Source: QHXW01 sp035297145 (lineage in GTDB: Bacteria > Acidobacteriota > Terriglobia > Bryobacterales > Bryobacteraceae). From it: a stretch of 64,000 nucleotides of DNA. Both the position numbers and the translations under genes were made by a program. This document shows positions 25,944 through 35,839 of the stretch, piece after piece. Positions within the stretch are counted from its first letter, which is position 1. Each line of letters opens with the position of its first letter. Below the pieces are notes generated by a model. The model worked only from the letters and a program-made list of their open reading frames with translations, was not told the DNA's origin and did not search any database. The DNA is taken from contig DATGZN010000104.1 in NCBI GenBank assembly GCA_035297145.1, positions 10,138 to 74,137 of the forward strand. The letters are read 5' to 3'.

Positions 25944-26035
25944 CGATCCGTACGCTACAAGTAGGAGAAAAGAACTACGCTCCAGATGAGTGGCAGTCGT
26001 TTCGGGTCCTGTTCATGAAAAAGGTGCTATCCCTT

Positions 26036-26791
26036 TCACTGTTCTCGAATAGCGAGCGTCGTGTGCATGCTGTCGATTACGTGGAAACGGTACTCCTTCA
26101 TGATGGCGTCGAAGTCAGTATCACGCCGGGTATCGGAGTGGAATTCGATTGCGATCGCGCGCACCTTTCGAATCCACGAATGATCACCCTTGAACGCTTC
26201 CACCTCGGCGCCTTCGACATCCATTTTTAGAAGGTCAACGGTTTCAAATCCCGAGCGCCGGATCAACTCCGCGACTGGCATTCCGGGGATTGTGCCTTGT
26301 TCGCTGGGCCGGACGATCGAAGTACTGAAGCGTCCTTCCTTGAAATCTGTGTTGAGCAAACAGTTTCTGCTCCACACTGCTGCATGAATCAGGGTTGCGG
26401 ATCCGTCGGGGAAGTTCCTGGAGAGGACCTTGAACGATTCCAAATTCGGCTCCACGCAAACGCAGCGGCAGCGGAAGTGGCCGTATAGGTAGAGCGAGGC
26501 AAGACCGATATTGGAGCCAAGGTCGAGGAGGGTGCGGCAACCGTCCAGATTCTCGACAACAGGATGGTAGACATGTTTCAGGAAGACTTCATCAAAAGTC
26601 ACCGGGTCAGTACCCCGTTTTCTGAGAAAAAGGGAACGCCCGCCAAACGCCGGCTTAAGGCGCAATTCCAGCAACTCGTCGGAAGGTGGGTCAACCGACA
26701 TAAGTAGGTACTCCCGGTAGCGCAGAAACGACGCTGGAGTCAGATATGGCCAAGTCTGGCGCAGAAGAGACAGAGTCCACGAACTCATCAT
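26036..26791 (-). CDS. FkbM family methyltransferase
   Basis: A SAM-dependent methyltransferase of about 251 residues. Motif I is LDLGSNIGLASLYLYGHF, followed by CVEPNLESFKVL. The FkbM signature VDLLKMDVEGAEVEAFKG is present near the C-terminus. It probably O-methylates a sugar in the surface polymer. Start: ATG at 26791 (MMSSWTLSLL) is chosen; a GTG at 26821 would add 10 residues but overlaps the decayed frame upstream. Confidence 0.8.
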   Translation of the reverse strand: MMSSWTLSLLRQTWPYLTPASFLRYREYLLMSVDPPSDELLELRLKPAFGGRSLFLRKRGTDPVTFDEVFLKHVYHPVVENLDGCRTLLDLGSNIGLASLYLYGHFRCRCVCVEPNLESFKVLSRNFPDGSATLIHAAVWSRNCLLNTDFKEGRFSTSIVRPSEQGTIPGMPVAELIRRSGFETVDLLKMDVEGAEVEAFKGDHSWIRKVRAIAIEFHSDTRRDTDFDAIMKEYRFHVIDSMHTTLAIREQ

Positions 26792-27401
26792 CTTCTTAAA
26801 CCCCTCATCCCGACCGTCCACTTGAGAAATGCTATCACGAACGTCGCTGCGGGTTCAATATCTCGGCGATTGAACTTCAAGTTGCCCGCCCATTGTCCCA
26901 CCAGCGGAAGCCGCTTCAGACAAAAGCCGGCGGCTGGCTCTGTGGGCACACTCCAAGGCCGCATGACAATGCTACTCCATAAAGTCCGCTCACCTCTGTC
27001 AGTCAAGGTGCTTGGCGCCGTGGATCGTCGAGGAGTTCTCGCCCTTCATCCAAAGCATTCTTGGCCGTGACTGCTAGCATTTCAGCTTCCGGCTTCTCAG
27101 AGATAGTACGGGATGTCTTCACACGAATTGTCTGAATGGTCGATCGACGACTCAACGAGCTTCAGCGATAGGCATGGTGGCCTTGTGGCGTTTGAACCAA
27201 CATGTAGTGCTGGAAGTGGAATGGAAAATCCGGTTGTTTGCACCTCCTCTCATTGCCGGTGATGGCGCCATCCGCGACGGAAAACGTCAATCCATTTAGT
27301 GCTTGGAAGCCGCCAAAGGACTGGTGCAGGCTGTGGGCTTGGATCATCGCCTACCATAGTCTCGGCGAGCCAAGAAAACTCACAGTGAGTGGGGAATCGC
27401 G
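26792..27401. other. Gap of 610 bases with decayed minus-strand coding remnants
   Basis: The minus strand from about 27070 to 26790 reads as protein in two frames: IRVKTSRTISEKPEAEMLAV and on to a stop, then in another frame WSSIVMRPWSVPTEPAAGF to NRRDIEPAATFVIAFLK. This looks like a frameshifted gene tail. At 27347-27260 a short Ig-like scrap (GLTFSVADGAITG) resembles the end of the adjacent giant protein. A 35-base word at 27223-27257 recurs at 30818-30852. No intact gene. Confidence 0.4.
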
Positions 27402-30400
27402 CTAATGGCCACTTTTGGACGCGCCGCTGATCGTCACCTGCCCAGTGGCGCAAACAGTCCCCGGGCAACTGACCGAGGACGCAGGGTTGATCGTCAGCGC
27501 AAAAGCCGTGGGTGCGCCAGTCTGTGTGTTGCCACTGGAATTGGACGCCGTAACATTGATGGTGGCTGCGCCAGAGCTGGTGGGTGTGCCGCTCAGCACA
27601 CATGAACTCGACAGATTTAAGCCGGCAGGAACACCTGTCGCGGTGCAGGTGATAGGAGCATCACCGGCAGAAAAGGAAAATGTCTGGCTGTAAGCCGATC
27701 CCAGCGTAGCGGCGGGCAACGGGCTCGTGGTTGAGAATACCGGCAAAGTGTCGGTTGTGAGCGAAAAAGCCTGAGTGGGGTTGCCATTGGCATCTGAGAC
27801 GGCAATCGTAGAACTGCCGGTAGTGGGAGTGGGGCCGCTGGGCGTACCCGTAATGGCGCCGGTCGCGCTGTTCAGTGACGCCCAAGCCGGCAGAGATCCC
27901 GCCGAAACACTGAATGCTGGCGCCGCGCAACCCAGCATGCTGATCTGCTGGTTATAACCGGTGCCCATATGGGCACCCGGCAGGGATGTAGTCGAAAACT
28001 GACAGCCGCTCCGAGGCGGGGTGAAATTGATTTCTGCAAAATTCTTCAGATTCTCCGTCGAGACCATGATGCCGTTGTATTGGCCGTCCCAAGTGCCGTT
28101 GTTCGTGGCATTCAGAGTCACGAAGGGAGATGCGACAATCGCCCCGCAGCCTTGCGTGTGGCTGGAGCAGGCATCGGTGCTGAAGGTGGTGCTGGGCGTT
28201 GTTGTAGGTGGACAGGCGATAGTGAACGAGTTCGTTCCGACCCCGGTGACTTGGAAGGGAAAGACGCCACCGGGGTTGCTGTTGGTATTGCCAAATCCCG
28301 TTAATCCTGAAAACCAGATCCACTGGTTCACAAAAACATTCGGTTGGACGTTAAAGTTTACCGTGCAGGAGGAAGCGGTGCCGTCACTTTGAATGTTGAC
28401 GAACGGTCCTGCGGCTCCCGTGCCAGGAACGTAATGGAAGAAGATTTGTCGTGGCTGCACGGCGTTGATGGATACATTGGTCTGGTTCGCTCCCAGGCTG
28501 CCGGTGCCGGTATTGCCGCCGATGCCGGAAGTGGCGACGTGGTCGCCTACGATCATGTTGGGATCGGCCTGGAATCCCAGCGTCACGTTGCCGCTGAATC
28601 CGGAGGAAACCGCATTCACGATCATGTGGGGCCGAAACACGATGTACATCGTATTGGCCAGAGCGACAGCCGAAGTCTCCGTAGTGGCCTGTGAATTGGA
28701 GGCAGAAGTTGCCGTTCCATCTGAAGTGCAGCTTGGATCGCTCAATCCGACGATGTTTGGATTGGAAGTGCAATGGAAAAAATCGTAGGTGACCGTGTTA
28801 TTGTTCGTGCCCACAAAGACATATGCAGCGTGGCCAGGAACGCCTACTGACATATGATACTTTCCAGTACCCGGATTGTAAGTAACCCAACGTACTGGAG
28901 TCCATTCCTCTGGTTCGGCCCCTCCATGCGCAGCATCCACTTCGTCATAATACATGGGGCCAATTTGCGCTGTCTGCGCACCCACCACCCCATAGCCACT
29001 GTTCATATTTAGAGCGAATCCATTGATCTGATCCATGTCGTGGTAGGTAGCGAGCGGCAGACCACCAATGCCAACAACCGTGTTGTCTCCAGGAACTCCG
29101 ACCCAACCGTTGTAAATCGGATCTGTGCCTTGCGGGATATAAACGTTTGATGGCCCAACTACGTGGTCCCACTGTGCCGTGTATTCAGTAATTCCCCATT
29201 GGCCAGCATAAGTAGAATCCATCTGGACGGTGCGATAGACATGGGGCAGAAAGCCATAAGTTTCCCAGGTCATTCCCGGCATATTAGTACTGGTAACGCC
29301 CCACTTCCACCAAACGCGAAAGCGGTTGAAGGTTGGCGAGTAGGCGTTGCCGGTCGCGAGGACCATGTGGGAGGGGTACTCAGCGGGCTCCGGGTTCTGA
29401 GCGTAATTAGTAGGAGATGCCTTGTCGGTAGTTGTAGCACCAACCCAGAACGTGAAGTAATCCGAGGTGAGCGGAATGAAAAAGTTCGTGTCACCACCAG
29501 TAGTTGTGTAGGTGCCGTCAGGAACGCACTGACCAAGAGACGAGGAATTTCCTGCGCCTTGGCCTGGATTAGAGCCGGAACAACCCATATTGTTGAAGGT
29601 GACGGTTTGCCCTCCGCTACCGTTTAGGGTCACCGAGCCGATGACCCACGGGCGATTGATCGTTCCGAAAGGCAAGCCAGGCCCGTTGTAGTCATTGAAG
29701 TTCCAAAGCCAGGCGAGCTGCCCCGCCGCGAAGGTTGTACCAGGGGAAGCATCGGTAAGAAATGCCGTTAGTGTTATACTTCCAGTACCTCCGCTCACTA
29801 CCAAGGAGCCAGAGTCGGCGTTAGTACCATATCCGCGAAAGCCGGTCGGAGAATTGTAGGCCATGCTGCAACCGAGGGCATCGTTGATGTTCGGACAACT
29901 ATCAACCACAAGTTGCATCGTGCCGTTCGGCGTCATGTGCATTTCAGACACCGAACCATCGCCAGGGAATTGCGCGTAGAGCTGTTGTCCTTGGTTATTG
30001 CAAGTGGCGCGCTCGTAGAAAACCGCCGTTTGCCCCGCGAAACTGCCAAAGGTTGAGGAATTGAGGGGAATTGTAAAATGAGTTGCGTCCACGTTGGTGA
30101 TTTTCCAGTTGAGGGACACATTCGTGACGGCGTACCCTGCCGGCCTCGATGTTGGACCGTTAAGCTGGGAGCTGACCATGTGGGCGACAGCGGAGGTAGA
30201 GTTGACTCCCCTCGTTGCAATGTTGACTATACGGGAGGTAGGAAAGAGATTGCTGGCGGGAAGAGTGATGTATTCGTTTCCCGAAGGTACTCCTGGGTAG
30301 CTTGGTCCACGATTATATATAAACCAAGTTGCATTCGGAGTCGGTTCCAGGCGATAAGTCTCACCTACATAAACGGAAGTGCCGATAGCAGACAGCGAGG

Positions 30401-30638
30401 ACTTCATAAACACGGCCTGCTGGTTGTTCATGTTGACCCACTGCCCGTTGGCTCCCGAAGCCGTAGCCCCGTAAACCGAGATGCACATTCCGGTGGCAAG
30501 GCCGTGCGGAGTGGCTGTCGTGATCTGGGTGGGCGAAGTACTCGCCACGGCATTGGTGATGTAACCGGCCCAGTTGTCAAGAATGGCCTGAGCCTGCAGC
30601 GAACTCAGGCCGAGCAAAAAGAGAAAAAGGGGCTTCAT
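27402..30638 (-). CDS. Very large secreted protein with C-terminal Ig-like domains (paralogue)
   Basis: A 1078-residue exported protein with signal peptide MKPLFLFLLGLSSLQAQ. About 830 residues align by eye with the protein at 18505-21312 (for example AILDNWAGYITNAVAS, GQWVNMNNQQ, GRYHVSV/GKYHMSV). In place of the dockerin it ends with two putative Ig-like units of the He_PIG type: SVSAGSLPAWASLNSATGAI with TGTPSG, and a second with LNLSSCVLSGTPTSSGAATI. No anchor motif. Likely extracellular, possibly a polysaccharide-binding or matrix protein; function unknown. Confidence 0.75.
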   Translation of the reverse strand: MKPLFLFLLGLSSLQAQAILDNWAGYITNAVASTSPTQITTATPHGLATGMCISVYGATASGANGQWVNMNNQQAVFMKSSLSAIGTSVYVGETYRLEPTPNATWFIYNRGPSYPGVPSGNEYITLPASNLFPTSRIVNIATRGVNSTSAVAHMVSSQLNGPTSRPAGYAVTNVSLNWKITNVDATHFTIPLNSSTFGSFAGQTAVFYERATCNNQGQQLYAQFPGDGSVSEMHMTPNGTMQLVVDSCPNINDALGCSMAYNSPTGFRGYGTNADSGSLVVSGGTGSITLTAFLTDASPGTTFAAGQLAWLWNFNDYNGPGLPFGTINRPWVIGSVTLNGSGGQTVTFNNMGCSGSNPGQGAGNSSSLGQCVPDGTYTTTGGDTNFFIPLTSDYFTFWVGATTTDKASPTNYAQNPEPAEYPSHMVLATGNAYSPTFNRFRVWWKWGVTSTNMPGMTWETYGFLPHVYRTVQMDSTYAGQWGITEYTAQWDHVVGPSNVYIPQGTDPIYNGWVGVPGDNTVVGIGGLPLATYHDMDQINGFALNMNSGYGVVGAQTAQIGPMYYDEVDAAHGGAEPEEWTPVRWVTYNPGTGKYHMSVGVPGHAAYVFVGTNNNTVTYDFFHCTSNPNIVGLSDPSCTSDGTATSASNSQATTETSAVALANTMYIVFRPHMIVNAVSSGFSGNVTLGFQADPNMIVGDHVATSGIGGNTGTGSLGANQTNVSINAVQPRQIFFHYVPGTGAAGPFVNIQSDGTASSCTVNFNVQPNVFVNQWIWFSGLTGFGNTNSNPGGVFPFQVTGVGTNSFTIACPPTTTPSTTFSTDACSSHTQGCGAIVASPFVTLNATNNGTWDGQYNGIMVSTENLKNFAEINFTPPRSGCQFSTTSLPGAHMGTGYNQQISMLGCAAPAFSVSAGSLPAWASLNSATGAITGTPSGPTPTTGSSTIAVSDANGNPTQAFSLTTDTLPVFSTTSPLPAATLGSAYSQTFSFSAGDAPITCTATGVPAGLNLSSSCVLSGTPTSSGAATINVTASNSSGNTQTGAPTAFALTINPASSVSCPGTVCATGQVTISGASKSGH

Positions 30639-30817
30639 ACTGGTTACGGAGGGTGGGTTTGCGTATCCCGATGACTCACACCGGAGGGTAGGCCACCAGA
30701 GCGCTTTTAATTTTCGCGCCGTCGTAAAACAATCTTAACTCCACAACCGGCCAACCAGCAGGAACGGCAGCTAAAAAAAACCTGCGCGAATTGGTGACCG
30801 AGCGGATGTGATAAATT

Positions 30818-30852
30818 GAAAAATCCGGTTGATTGCACGTCCTCTCGTAGCC
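30818..30852. repeat. 35-base word shared with 27223-27257
   Basis: Core AAAATCCGGTTG, then TTGCAC and TCCTCTC; 30 of 35 bases match the copy at 27223-27257. This copy ends 1 base before the wecB start codon. It may be a regulatory site or a recombination scar. Confidence 0.4.
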
Positions 30853-30853
30853 A

Positions 30854-31957
30854 ATGCAGATCCGAATCCTTTGCGTCGCGGGCGCGCGCCCGAACTTCAT
30901 GAAGCTCGCGCCGTTAGTGGCCGCGCTGGATCGCGACGCGGAATTCTCGCCCTTCATCGTGCATACGGGCCAGCACTACGACGATCAGATGTCGGGACAA
31001 TTTTTTCGGGATCTTGATATACCTGCCCCGAAGTGTAATCTCAGCGTTGGTTCCGGTTCTCAAGCCCAGCAAACCGCCGAGATCATGAAACGTTTCGAGC
31101 CGGTGGTGCTCGAAGAGAAGCCGGACGCCGTTCTGGTGGTGGGCGATGTGAACTCTACCATGGCCTGTGCTCTAGTGGCCAAGAAGCTGGGAATTCGGGT
31201 CATCCATGTGGAAGCGGGCCTTCGCAGTTTTGACCGTGAGATGCCGGAAGAGATCAACCGCGTGGTTACGGATGCGATCTCGGACTTACTGCTGGTAACC
31301 GAGGAGAGCGGGTACCGCAACCTAATCGCGGAAGGAGTCCCGCGCGAGCGAGTGTTTCTGACCGGCAATTTGATGATCGATTCGCTGCGCGCCCATATGA
31401 ATAGCGCCAAGCAATCCGATGTTTTGACGCGCCTTGGCGCAAAGCCCGGATCGTATGGATTGGTTACCCTGCATCGGCCTTCCAATGTGGACGATCCGAC
31501 TCATCTCGCCGAAATCATGGAAACGCTTTCTATCATCGCGGGGGAGCTTACTCTGTATCTGCCGATCCACCCCCGCACGCGAGCGCGGTTGGAGGAGCAC
31601 ACGATTCCCGTGGATCCGCGCATTCATTTGACCGAGCCGCTTGGATATTTCGATTTTCTGTGGCTGATGTCCAATAGCTCGGTAGTGCTTACGGATTCGG
31701 GGGGAATTCAGGAGGAAACTACCGCGCTGGGCGTTCCTTGCCTCACCTTGAGAGACAACACGGAGCGTCCAGCCACCATTGAGGAAGGCACCAACATTCT
31801 GGCGGGAACCCACAAGGGGTCAATCCTGGATGCGTGGAAGCAGTTGAAGGAGAACCCCAAACGGGGCCGAATTCCGAAGTATTGGGACGGTGGGGCCAGC
31901 GCGCGGTGCGTGGAAGCACTGCGCTCCTATTTCGCGGCGGGTGGTTCGGCGCGATAG
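30854..31957 (+). CDS. wecB: UDP-N-acetylglucosamine 2-epimerase (non-hydrolysing)
   Basis: Interconverts UDP-GlcNAc and UDP-ManNAc, providing a precursor for the surface polymer. The 367 residues begin MQIRILCVAGARPNFMKLAP. They contain FIVHTGQHYDDQMS, GDVNSTMACALVAKKL, IRVIHVEAGLRSFDREMPEE with the catalytic acidic residues, VTLHRPSNVDD, and TDSGGIQEETTALGVPCLTL near the UDP site. Length and motifs are complete. It is divergent from the 1078-residue protein gene and convergent with the aminotransferase gene. Confidence 0.93.
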   Translation: MQIRILCVAGARPNFMKLAPLVAALDRDAEFSPFIVHTGQHYDDQMSGQFFRDLDIPAPKCNLSVGSGSQAQQTAEIMKRFEPVVLEEKPDAVLVVGDVNSTMACALVAKKLGIRVIHVEAGLRSFDREMPEEINRVVTDAISDLLLVTEESGYRNLIAEGVPRERVFLTGNLMIDSLRAHMNSAKQSDVLTRLGAKPGSYGLVTLHRPSNVDDPTHLAEIMETLSIIAGELTLYLPIHPRTRARLEEHTIPVDPRIHLTEPLGYFDFLWLMSNSSVVLTDSGGIQEETTALGVPCLTLRDNTERPATIEEGTNILAGTHKGSILDAWKQLKENPKRGRIPKYWDGGASARCVEALRSYFAAGGSAR

Positions 31958-31982
31958 GGCGATCGAAATCCGATTCGGGAAA

Positions 31983-33119
31983 TTACCGGCGATAGTGCGC
32001 CACGATACTTTCGCAAACGTACTCGATATCTTCGGCCGAGACTTCAGGATTGACCGGCAACGCCAGCACTTCGCTCGCAGCTTTTTCGCTCACTGGAAAA
32101 TCACCGGCATGATAGCCCAACCAGGCGAAGCACTCCTGCTGATGCAGACAAAGAGGGTAATAGATTTCGCTCCCGATTCCACGCTCCCGCAAGTATGCCT
32201 GCAGGCCGTCGCGGTTGGCGCACCGGATCACGAACTGGTTATAGATGTGGCGAGTCTGATAGGCGGCCGGCTGTGGCGCAAAAACCGGGACTTCAGCTCG
32301 CGAGAGCAGGCGCCGGTATGAATCGGCATTCTCCTGCCGGCGCGCGGACCACGAATCCAAATGCCTAAACTTGACGCGCAGCACCGCCGCCTGTAAAGCA
32401 TCGAGGCGCGAGTTGATGCCGATCCACCGATGCAAGTACTCGCCCGTGCGTCCGTGGATGCGCAGGGCCTTCAGCCGGTCCGAGAGGCTCTGGTCGTTGG
32501 TCGTCACCATGCCGCCATCGCCGTAGCCGCCCAGGTTCTTAGTCGGGTAGAAACTAAAACAGCCGATGTCCCCGATGCTCCCGGCCCGCCGGCCGTTGTA
32601 TTCGGCGCCGATGGATTGGGCGGCATCTTCAATCACCCGGATGCCGCGCGAACGCGCCAGCGTCTCCAGCGCGTCCATATCGGCGCAGGCGCCGAACAGA
32701 TGCACCGGGATCACGGCGCGTACACGGGGATTCGCCTTCAGTGCGTCCTCCACGCGATTCATGTCCATGTTGAAGGTCGCCGGTTCGATGTCCACGAAAA
32801 CGGGTTTGGCTCCGAGCGTGCAGATCGCGCCGGCAGTGGCGAAAAACGTGAACGGGACCGTGAGTACTTCATCGCCGGGCCGAATATCCAGCGCCATCAA
32901 TGCTAACAACAGAGCATCCGTGCCGGATGCGCAGCCAACGGCGTAGTTTGTGGAGCTATAGGCGGCGATTTCCAGCTCGAGTTGGTTGACCTCGTTGCCC
33001 AGTATGAACTGCTGGGAATCGACGACGCGCATGATGGCCGGGATCACTTCGTCCCGGATCATCGCGTGCTGCGCTTTCAAGTCGAGCAGCGGGATTTGCC
33101 GTTCGCTCACGGTATTCAT
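31983..33119 (-). CDS. DegT/DnrJ/EryC1/StrS sugar aminotransferase
   Basis: A PLP-dependent enzyme of 378 residues that aminates keto-sugar nucleotides. It begins MNTVSERQIPLLDLKAQHAM and contains GCASGTDALLLALMAL, IPVHLFGACADMDAL, VIEDAAQSIGAEYNGR and the PLP lysine in CFSFYPTKNLGGYGDGG. The frame is open to 33161, but GGTGAGG just before the ATG at 33119 fixes the start. It probably supplies an amino sugar for the locus; the exact product is not readable. Confidence 0.9.
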   Translation of the reverse strand: MNTVSERQIPLLDLKAQHAMIRDEVIPAIMRVVDSQQFILGNEVNQLELEIAAYSSTNYAVGCASGTDALLLALMALDIRPGDEVLTVPFTFFATAGAICTLGAKPVFVDIEPATFNMDMNRVEDALKANPRVRAVIPVHLFGACADMDALETLARSRGIRVIEDAAQSIGAEYNGRRAGSIGDIGCFSFYPTKNLGGYGDGGMVTTNDQSLSDRLKALRIHGRTGEYLHRWIGINSRLDALQAAVLRVKFRHLDSWSARRQENADSYRRLLSRAEVPVFAPQPAAYQTRHIYNQFVIRCANRDGLQAYLRERGIGSEIYYPLCLHQQECFAWLGYHAGDFPVSEKAASEVLALPVNPEVSAEDIEYVCESIVAHYRR

Positions 33120-33424
33120 TTCAGCCCTCACCTCTTTCGAGGATAGCGCTCGTACACGCATTTACGGTAAGCGTCATCAGTAACGACTGCGTGGCTCCCG
33201 TTCCAAAGCCCACGACTCTCCTACTGGACCCCGCACGAGGCGGCCGCCTTACCGGAGAGCGCCGGATCGCGGCGAACGACCAAGCAGATGAGAGCAGTGA
33301 GTAGTGCCGCGACCACAACATCCACCAGATCTCTCGCAGTGATGGCGGCAGTTGTCCGCAGAAGTACGGAATGAATCCAGGGGTCATGGTTCTGCTTTAG
33401 CGGCAGGCCGCACCGCGATATCTC
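33120..33424. other. 305-base gap, nothing recognised
   Basis: Between aminotransferase and deacetylase genes. Open frames occur, but none with family similarity, and no hairpin or promoter stood out. Confidence 0.3.
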
Positions 33425-34519
33425 TCAGATCCACGCGGGACGGGACCTTATGATGCGGCGGGTGGTGGTTTGGCCCCTGGTCCTCGGGTGGGCGACGGCC
33501 CGCAACAGTGGAATGAGGCCAGTGACTTCGCCCTCGAATTCCATGATGGTGCAGTGTGACGTATCCAGGAGGCGGGGAAGAAAATACCTGTTTGTGTCAC
33601 GCGCTACCAGACCGTTTTCGCAGGTAACGGCAGATTGGACACATTCCTTCTCCAACCAGCCAGCGAATTCCGGCCGGGCGTTGCCGCTGGGATAGCAGAA
33701 GTGTGCAGGATTCTGACCGGTGAACAGGGTAATACTGGCACGATTGTCGCGGATTTCGCGGAGGAACAGGTCTTCGTCCTCGGGAGTGCGATGACGGTGG
33801 GTATGGAGCTGAATGTCGATGCCTGCAACGCCGGCCTCCGCGACCTCGCTTGGGTTCATCGGTTGTAGCATTCGCGCCCGGAGGATTTCGTCGTAATCGA
33901 TCTGCAACATCTCCGCCAAAGACGCGGCGACGGCATTCCGCCCCTGTTCGTCGAGCGACCGCAGGGCTACTAAGCCTAACATGGCCGCCTCGGCAGCTGC
34001 GACGCCCTGCGGAGTACGCAGGTCCAAAACCGTGCCGAATTTCGCACGCGCTTCGTCCACCACCTTGCCACGTCCGCGCCACAACAAGTACCGAACTATC
34101 AGGTTTGCGATCGGGTAAGGGTGGTCGCAATAGTAGGTGGTCAGATATAGGGTGGCGGGAAAATGGAACTCCTGCAGAATGGGGAGAGCGCGTTCATAAA
34201 AGTCGTAGAACCCGTCGTCGAATGTCAGAACTACACTGCGCGCCGGCAGTTTGCCAGCGTCCAATAGAGCAAGCGCTTCCGCGAGCGGCAACACGTGGTA
34301 ACTGTGGTCCCGCAACCATTCCATACGCCCGCGGAAGGTATCCTGGTCCATATAGAGGGAACTGTTCCACAGGTGCTCGTCGCGCAAAGAGACACCGTGA
34401 TAACAGAGGACCGCGATGCGTTGACTCCGCCAGGAACTCTCACCCACGCGGCCGGTGATGGAAAGAGCGTCTGCCGCATGCAAAATAAGCATTTTGCCGT
34501 GGTGGAGTATCGATTCCAT
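33425..34519 (-). CDS. Polysaccharide deacetylase (NodB domain)
   Basis: A 364-residue metal-dependent carbohydrate esterase 4 protein. VLCYHGV (38-44) opens the fold, TFDDGFYDF (99-107) carries the catalytic Asp pair, and LHTHRHRTP provides the metal His residues. FCYPSGNARPEF and the terminal third close the domain. No signal peptide is clear. Such deacetylases accompany exosortase-linked exopolysaccharide clusters and N-deacetylate GlcNAc-type residues. It stands between two short gaps, in the same direction as the aminotransferase. Confidence 0.85.
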   Translation of the reverse strand: MESILHHGKMLILHAADALSITGRVGESSWRSQRIAVLCYHGVSLRDEHLWNSSLYMDQDTFRGRMEWLRDHSYHVLPLAEALALLDAGKLPARSVVLTFDDGFYDFYERALPILQEFHFPATLYLTTYYCDHPYPIANLIVRYLLWRGRGKVVDEARAKFGTVLDLRTPQGVAAAEAAMLGLVALRSLDEQGRNAVAASLAEMLQIDYDEILRARMLQPMNPSEVAEAGVAGIDIQLHTHRHRTPEDEDLFLREIRDNRASITLFTGQNPAHFCYPSGNARPEFAGWLEKECVQSAVTCENGLVARDTNRYFLPRLLDTSHCTIMEFEGEVTGLIPLLRAVAHPRTRGQTTTRRIIRSRPAWI

Positions 34520-34659
34520 GGGACAAGGTCAGGATAACAAGGGAGTGACCGATTCGGAAGCGGGTCGGGCGGTTTAGTGCGCAAGCACTATACGCAAGAA
34601 TTAACAACTATTACGAATGCGAGTATAACTGGCGAGTGTATTCTTTGGCACGTAGGCTG

Positions 34660-35823
34660 TTACAGGCTGGTCGTTCGCACAAATTCAAGTACGCGTTGGG
34701 CGTTGTGTGTCCAGGTGAAACCGCGCCGATCAATGGCGGCGCGCGCGAGGACTCCCATGGCCGCGCGGCGCTCCGAATCGTTCACCAGCTCCGCGAGTGC
34801 CTGGCCCATGCTCGCGACATCGCGCGGCGTGAATAGCAATGCTTCTGAAGAATCGGTGAGTAGCTCTTCGACGTTTTCCTGCCGGGGAGCCACGATGGGC
34901 TTTGCCAAAGCCATGTACTCGATGATCTTCATGGGACAGCAATATTCGTTGGCGGCCGGCTGTACGGCGATGTCCATCAGGTCGAGGTAGGGCGGGACTT
35001 TGTGATGCGGCAGCGGTCCGGTAAAAATGACCGATGCCTGGAGGCAGTTGTCCTCGACATATTGTCTAAGCTGGGGCATTGCCGGACCGTCACCAATCAG
35101 CAGTAGCGCGGCGCGGTCGCGCATCGGTCCCGACTGGTGAAATGCCTTTAGCAGGAAATCCAGACCGTGCCAGTCCCGGAACCATCCGATGAAACCGATG
35201 ACGACCTTGTCTTGCAGGCCCAGCGAAGAACGCAAGCCATCCGAGTGGGTGCGCGCCTGAAAATGATCGAGGTTGACGCCGTTGGGCATCACCACCAGCT
35301 TGGAGGAAGCGACGCCGGCGTCGGCCAGGATGCGTTTCAGAGGCCCGGAGACGGCCACCACCAGTGTGGCGCTATTGCAAATCGCACGTTCGGTCCATTG
35401 AGCGAAGCGGAAGGTACGGATATGGCCGTCACGTTTCTGCTCGAGCGCAAAGGGCGAATTTACTTCCAGCACGATGGGCACACGGAACAGGTGGGCCACG
35501 GCCACGCCGGTGAAATTGAACAGAGAGTAGCGCTCGTAAATCACATCCACTTTGCGGCCGGTGAGCTTGGCGGCCAACAACGGGATACCCATGACGTTAT
35601 AGAGCAGTTGGAGGAAGTCATAGGCAAAAGGAACGCGTTTCGCCAGTCTCTTCCACAAGGCATCGCCGGCATCTCTGGCGGCGTCATCCACCGCCGTCTC
35701 CGTACCTACGAGCGCGACTTCTTCCACTTCGTGTCCCAGGCTGCGAAACGCCTGGATCATCTCGCGGATATGGATGCGTTGCGCGTCAGTCGCTCGCGTC
35801 CGGTGGTGATAGATCAGTCTCAC
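34660..35823 (-). CDS. Glycosyltransferase family 4
   Basis: A 387-residue GT-B enzyme. It begins MRLIYHHRTRATDAQRIHIR. The acceptor domain has DVIYERYSLFNFTGVAVAHL, and the donor domain has VVMPNGVNLDHF, VIGFIGWFRDWHGLDFLLKA, and the E-x7-E region EYCCPMKIIEYMALAKPIVA. These are typical GT4 features. It starts 16 bases after the upstream GT2 gene stops, so the two are co-transcribed. Sugar specificity unknown. Confidence 0.85.
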   Translation of the reverse strand: MRLIYHHRTRATDAQRIHIREMIQAFRSLGHEVEEVALVGTETAVDDAARDAGDALWKRLAKRVPFAYDFLQLLYNVMGIPLLAAKLTGRKVDVIYERYSLFNFTGVAVAHLFRVPIVLEVNSPFALEQKRDGHIRTFRFAQWTERAICNSATLVVAVSGPLKRILADAGVASSKLVVMPNGVNLDHFQARTHSDGLRSSLGLQDKVVIGFIGWFRDWHGLDFLLKAFHQSGPMRDRAALLLIGDGPAMPQLRQYVEDNCLQASVIFTGPLPHHKVPPYLDLMDIAVQPAANEYCCPMKIIEYMALAKPIVAPRQENVEELLTDSSEALLFTPRDVASMGQALAELVNDSERRAAMGVLARAAIDRRGFTWTHNAQRVLEFVRTTSL

Positions 35824-35839
35824 GGCGGTTCTTGGGCAG

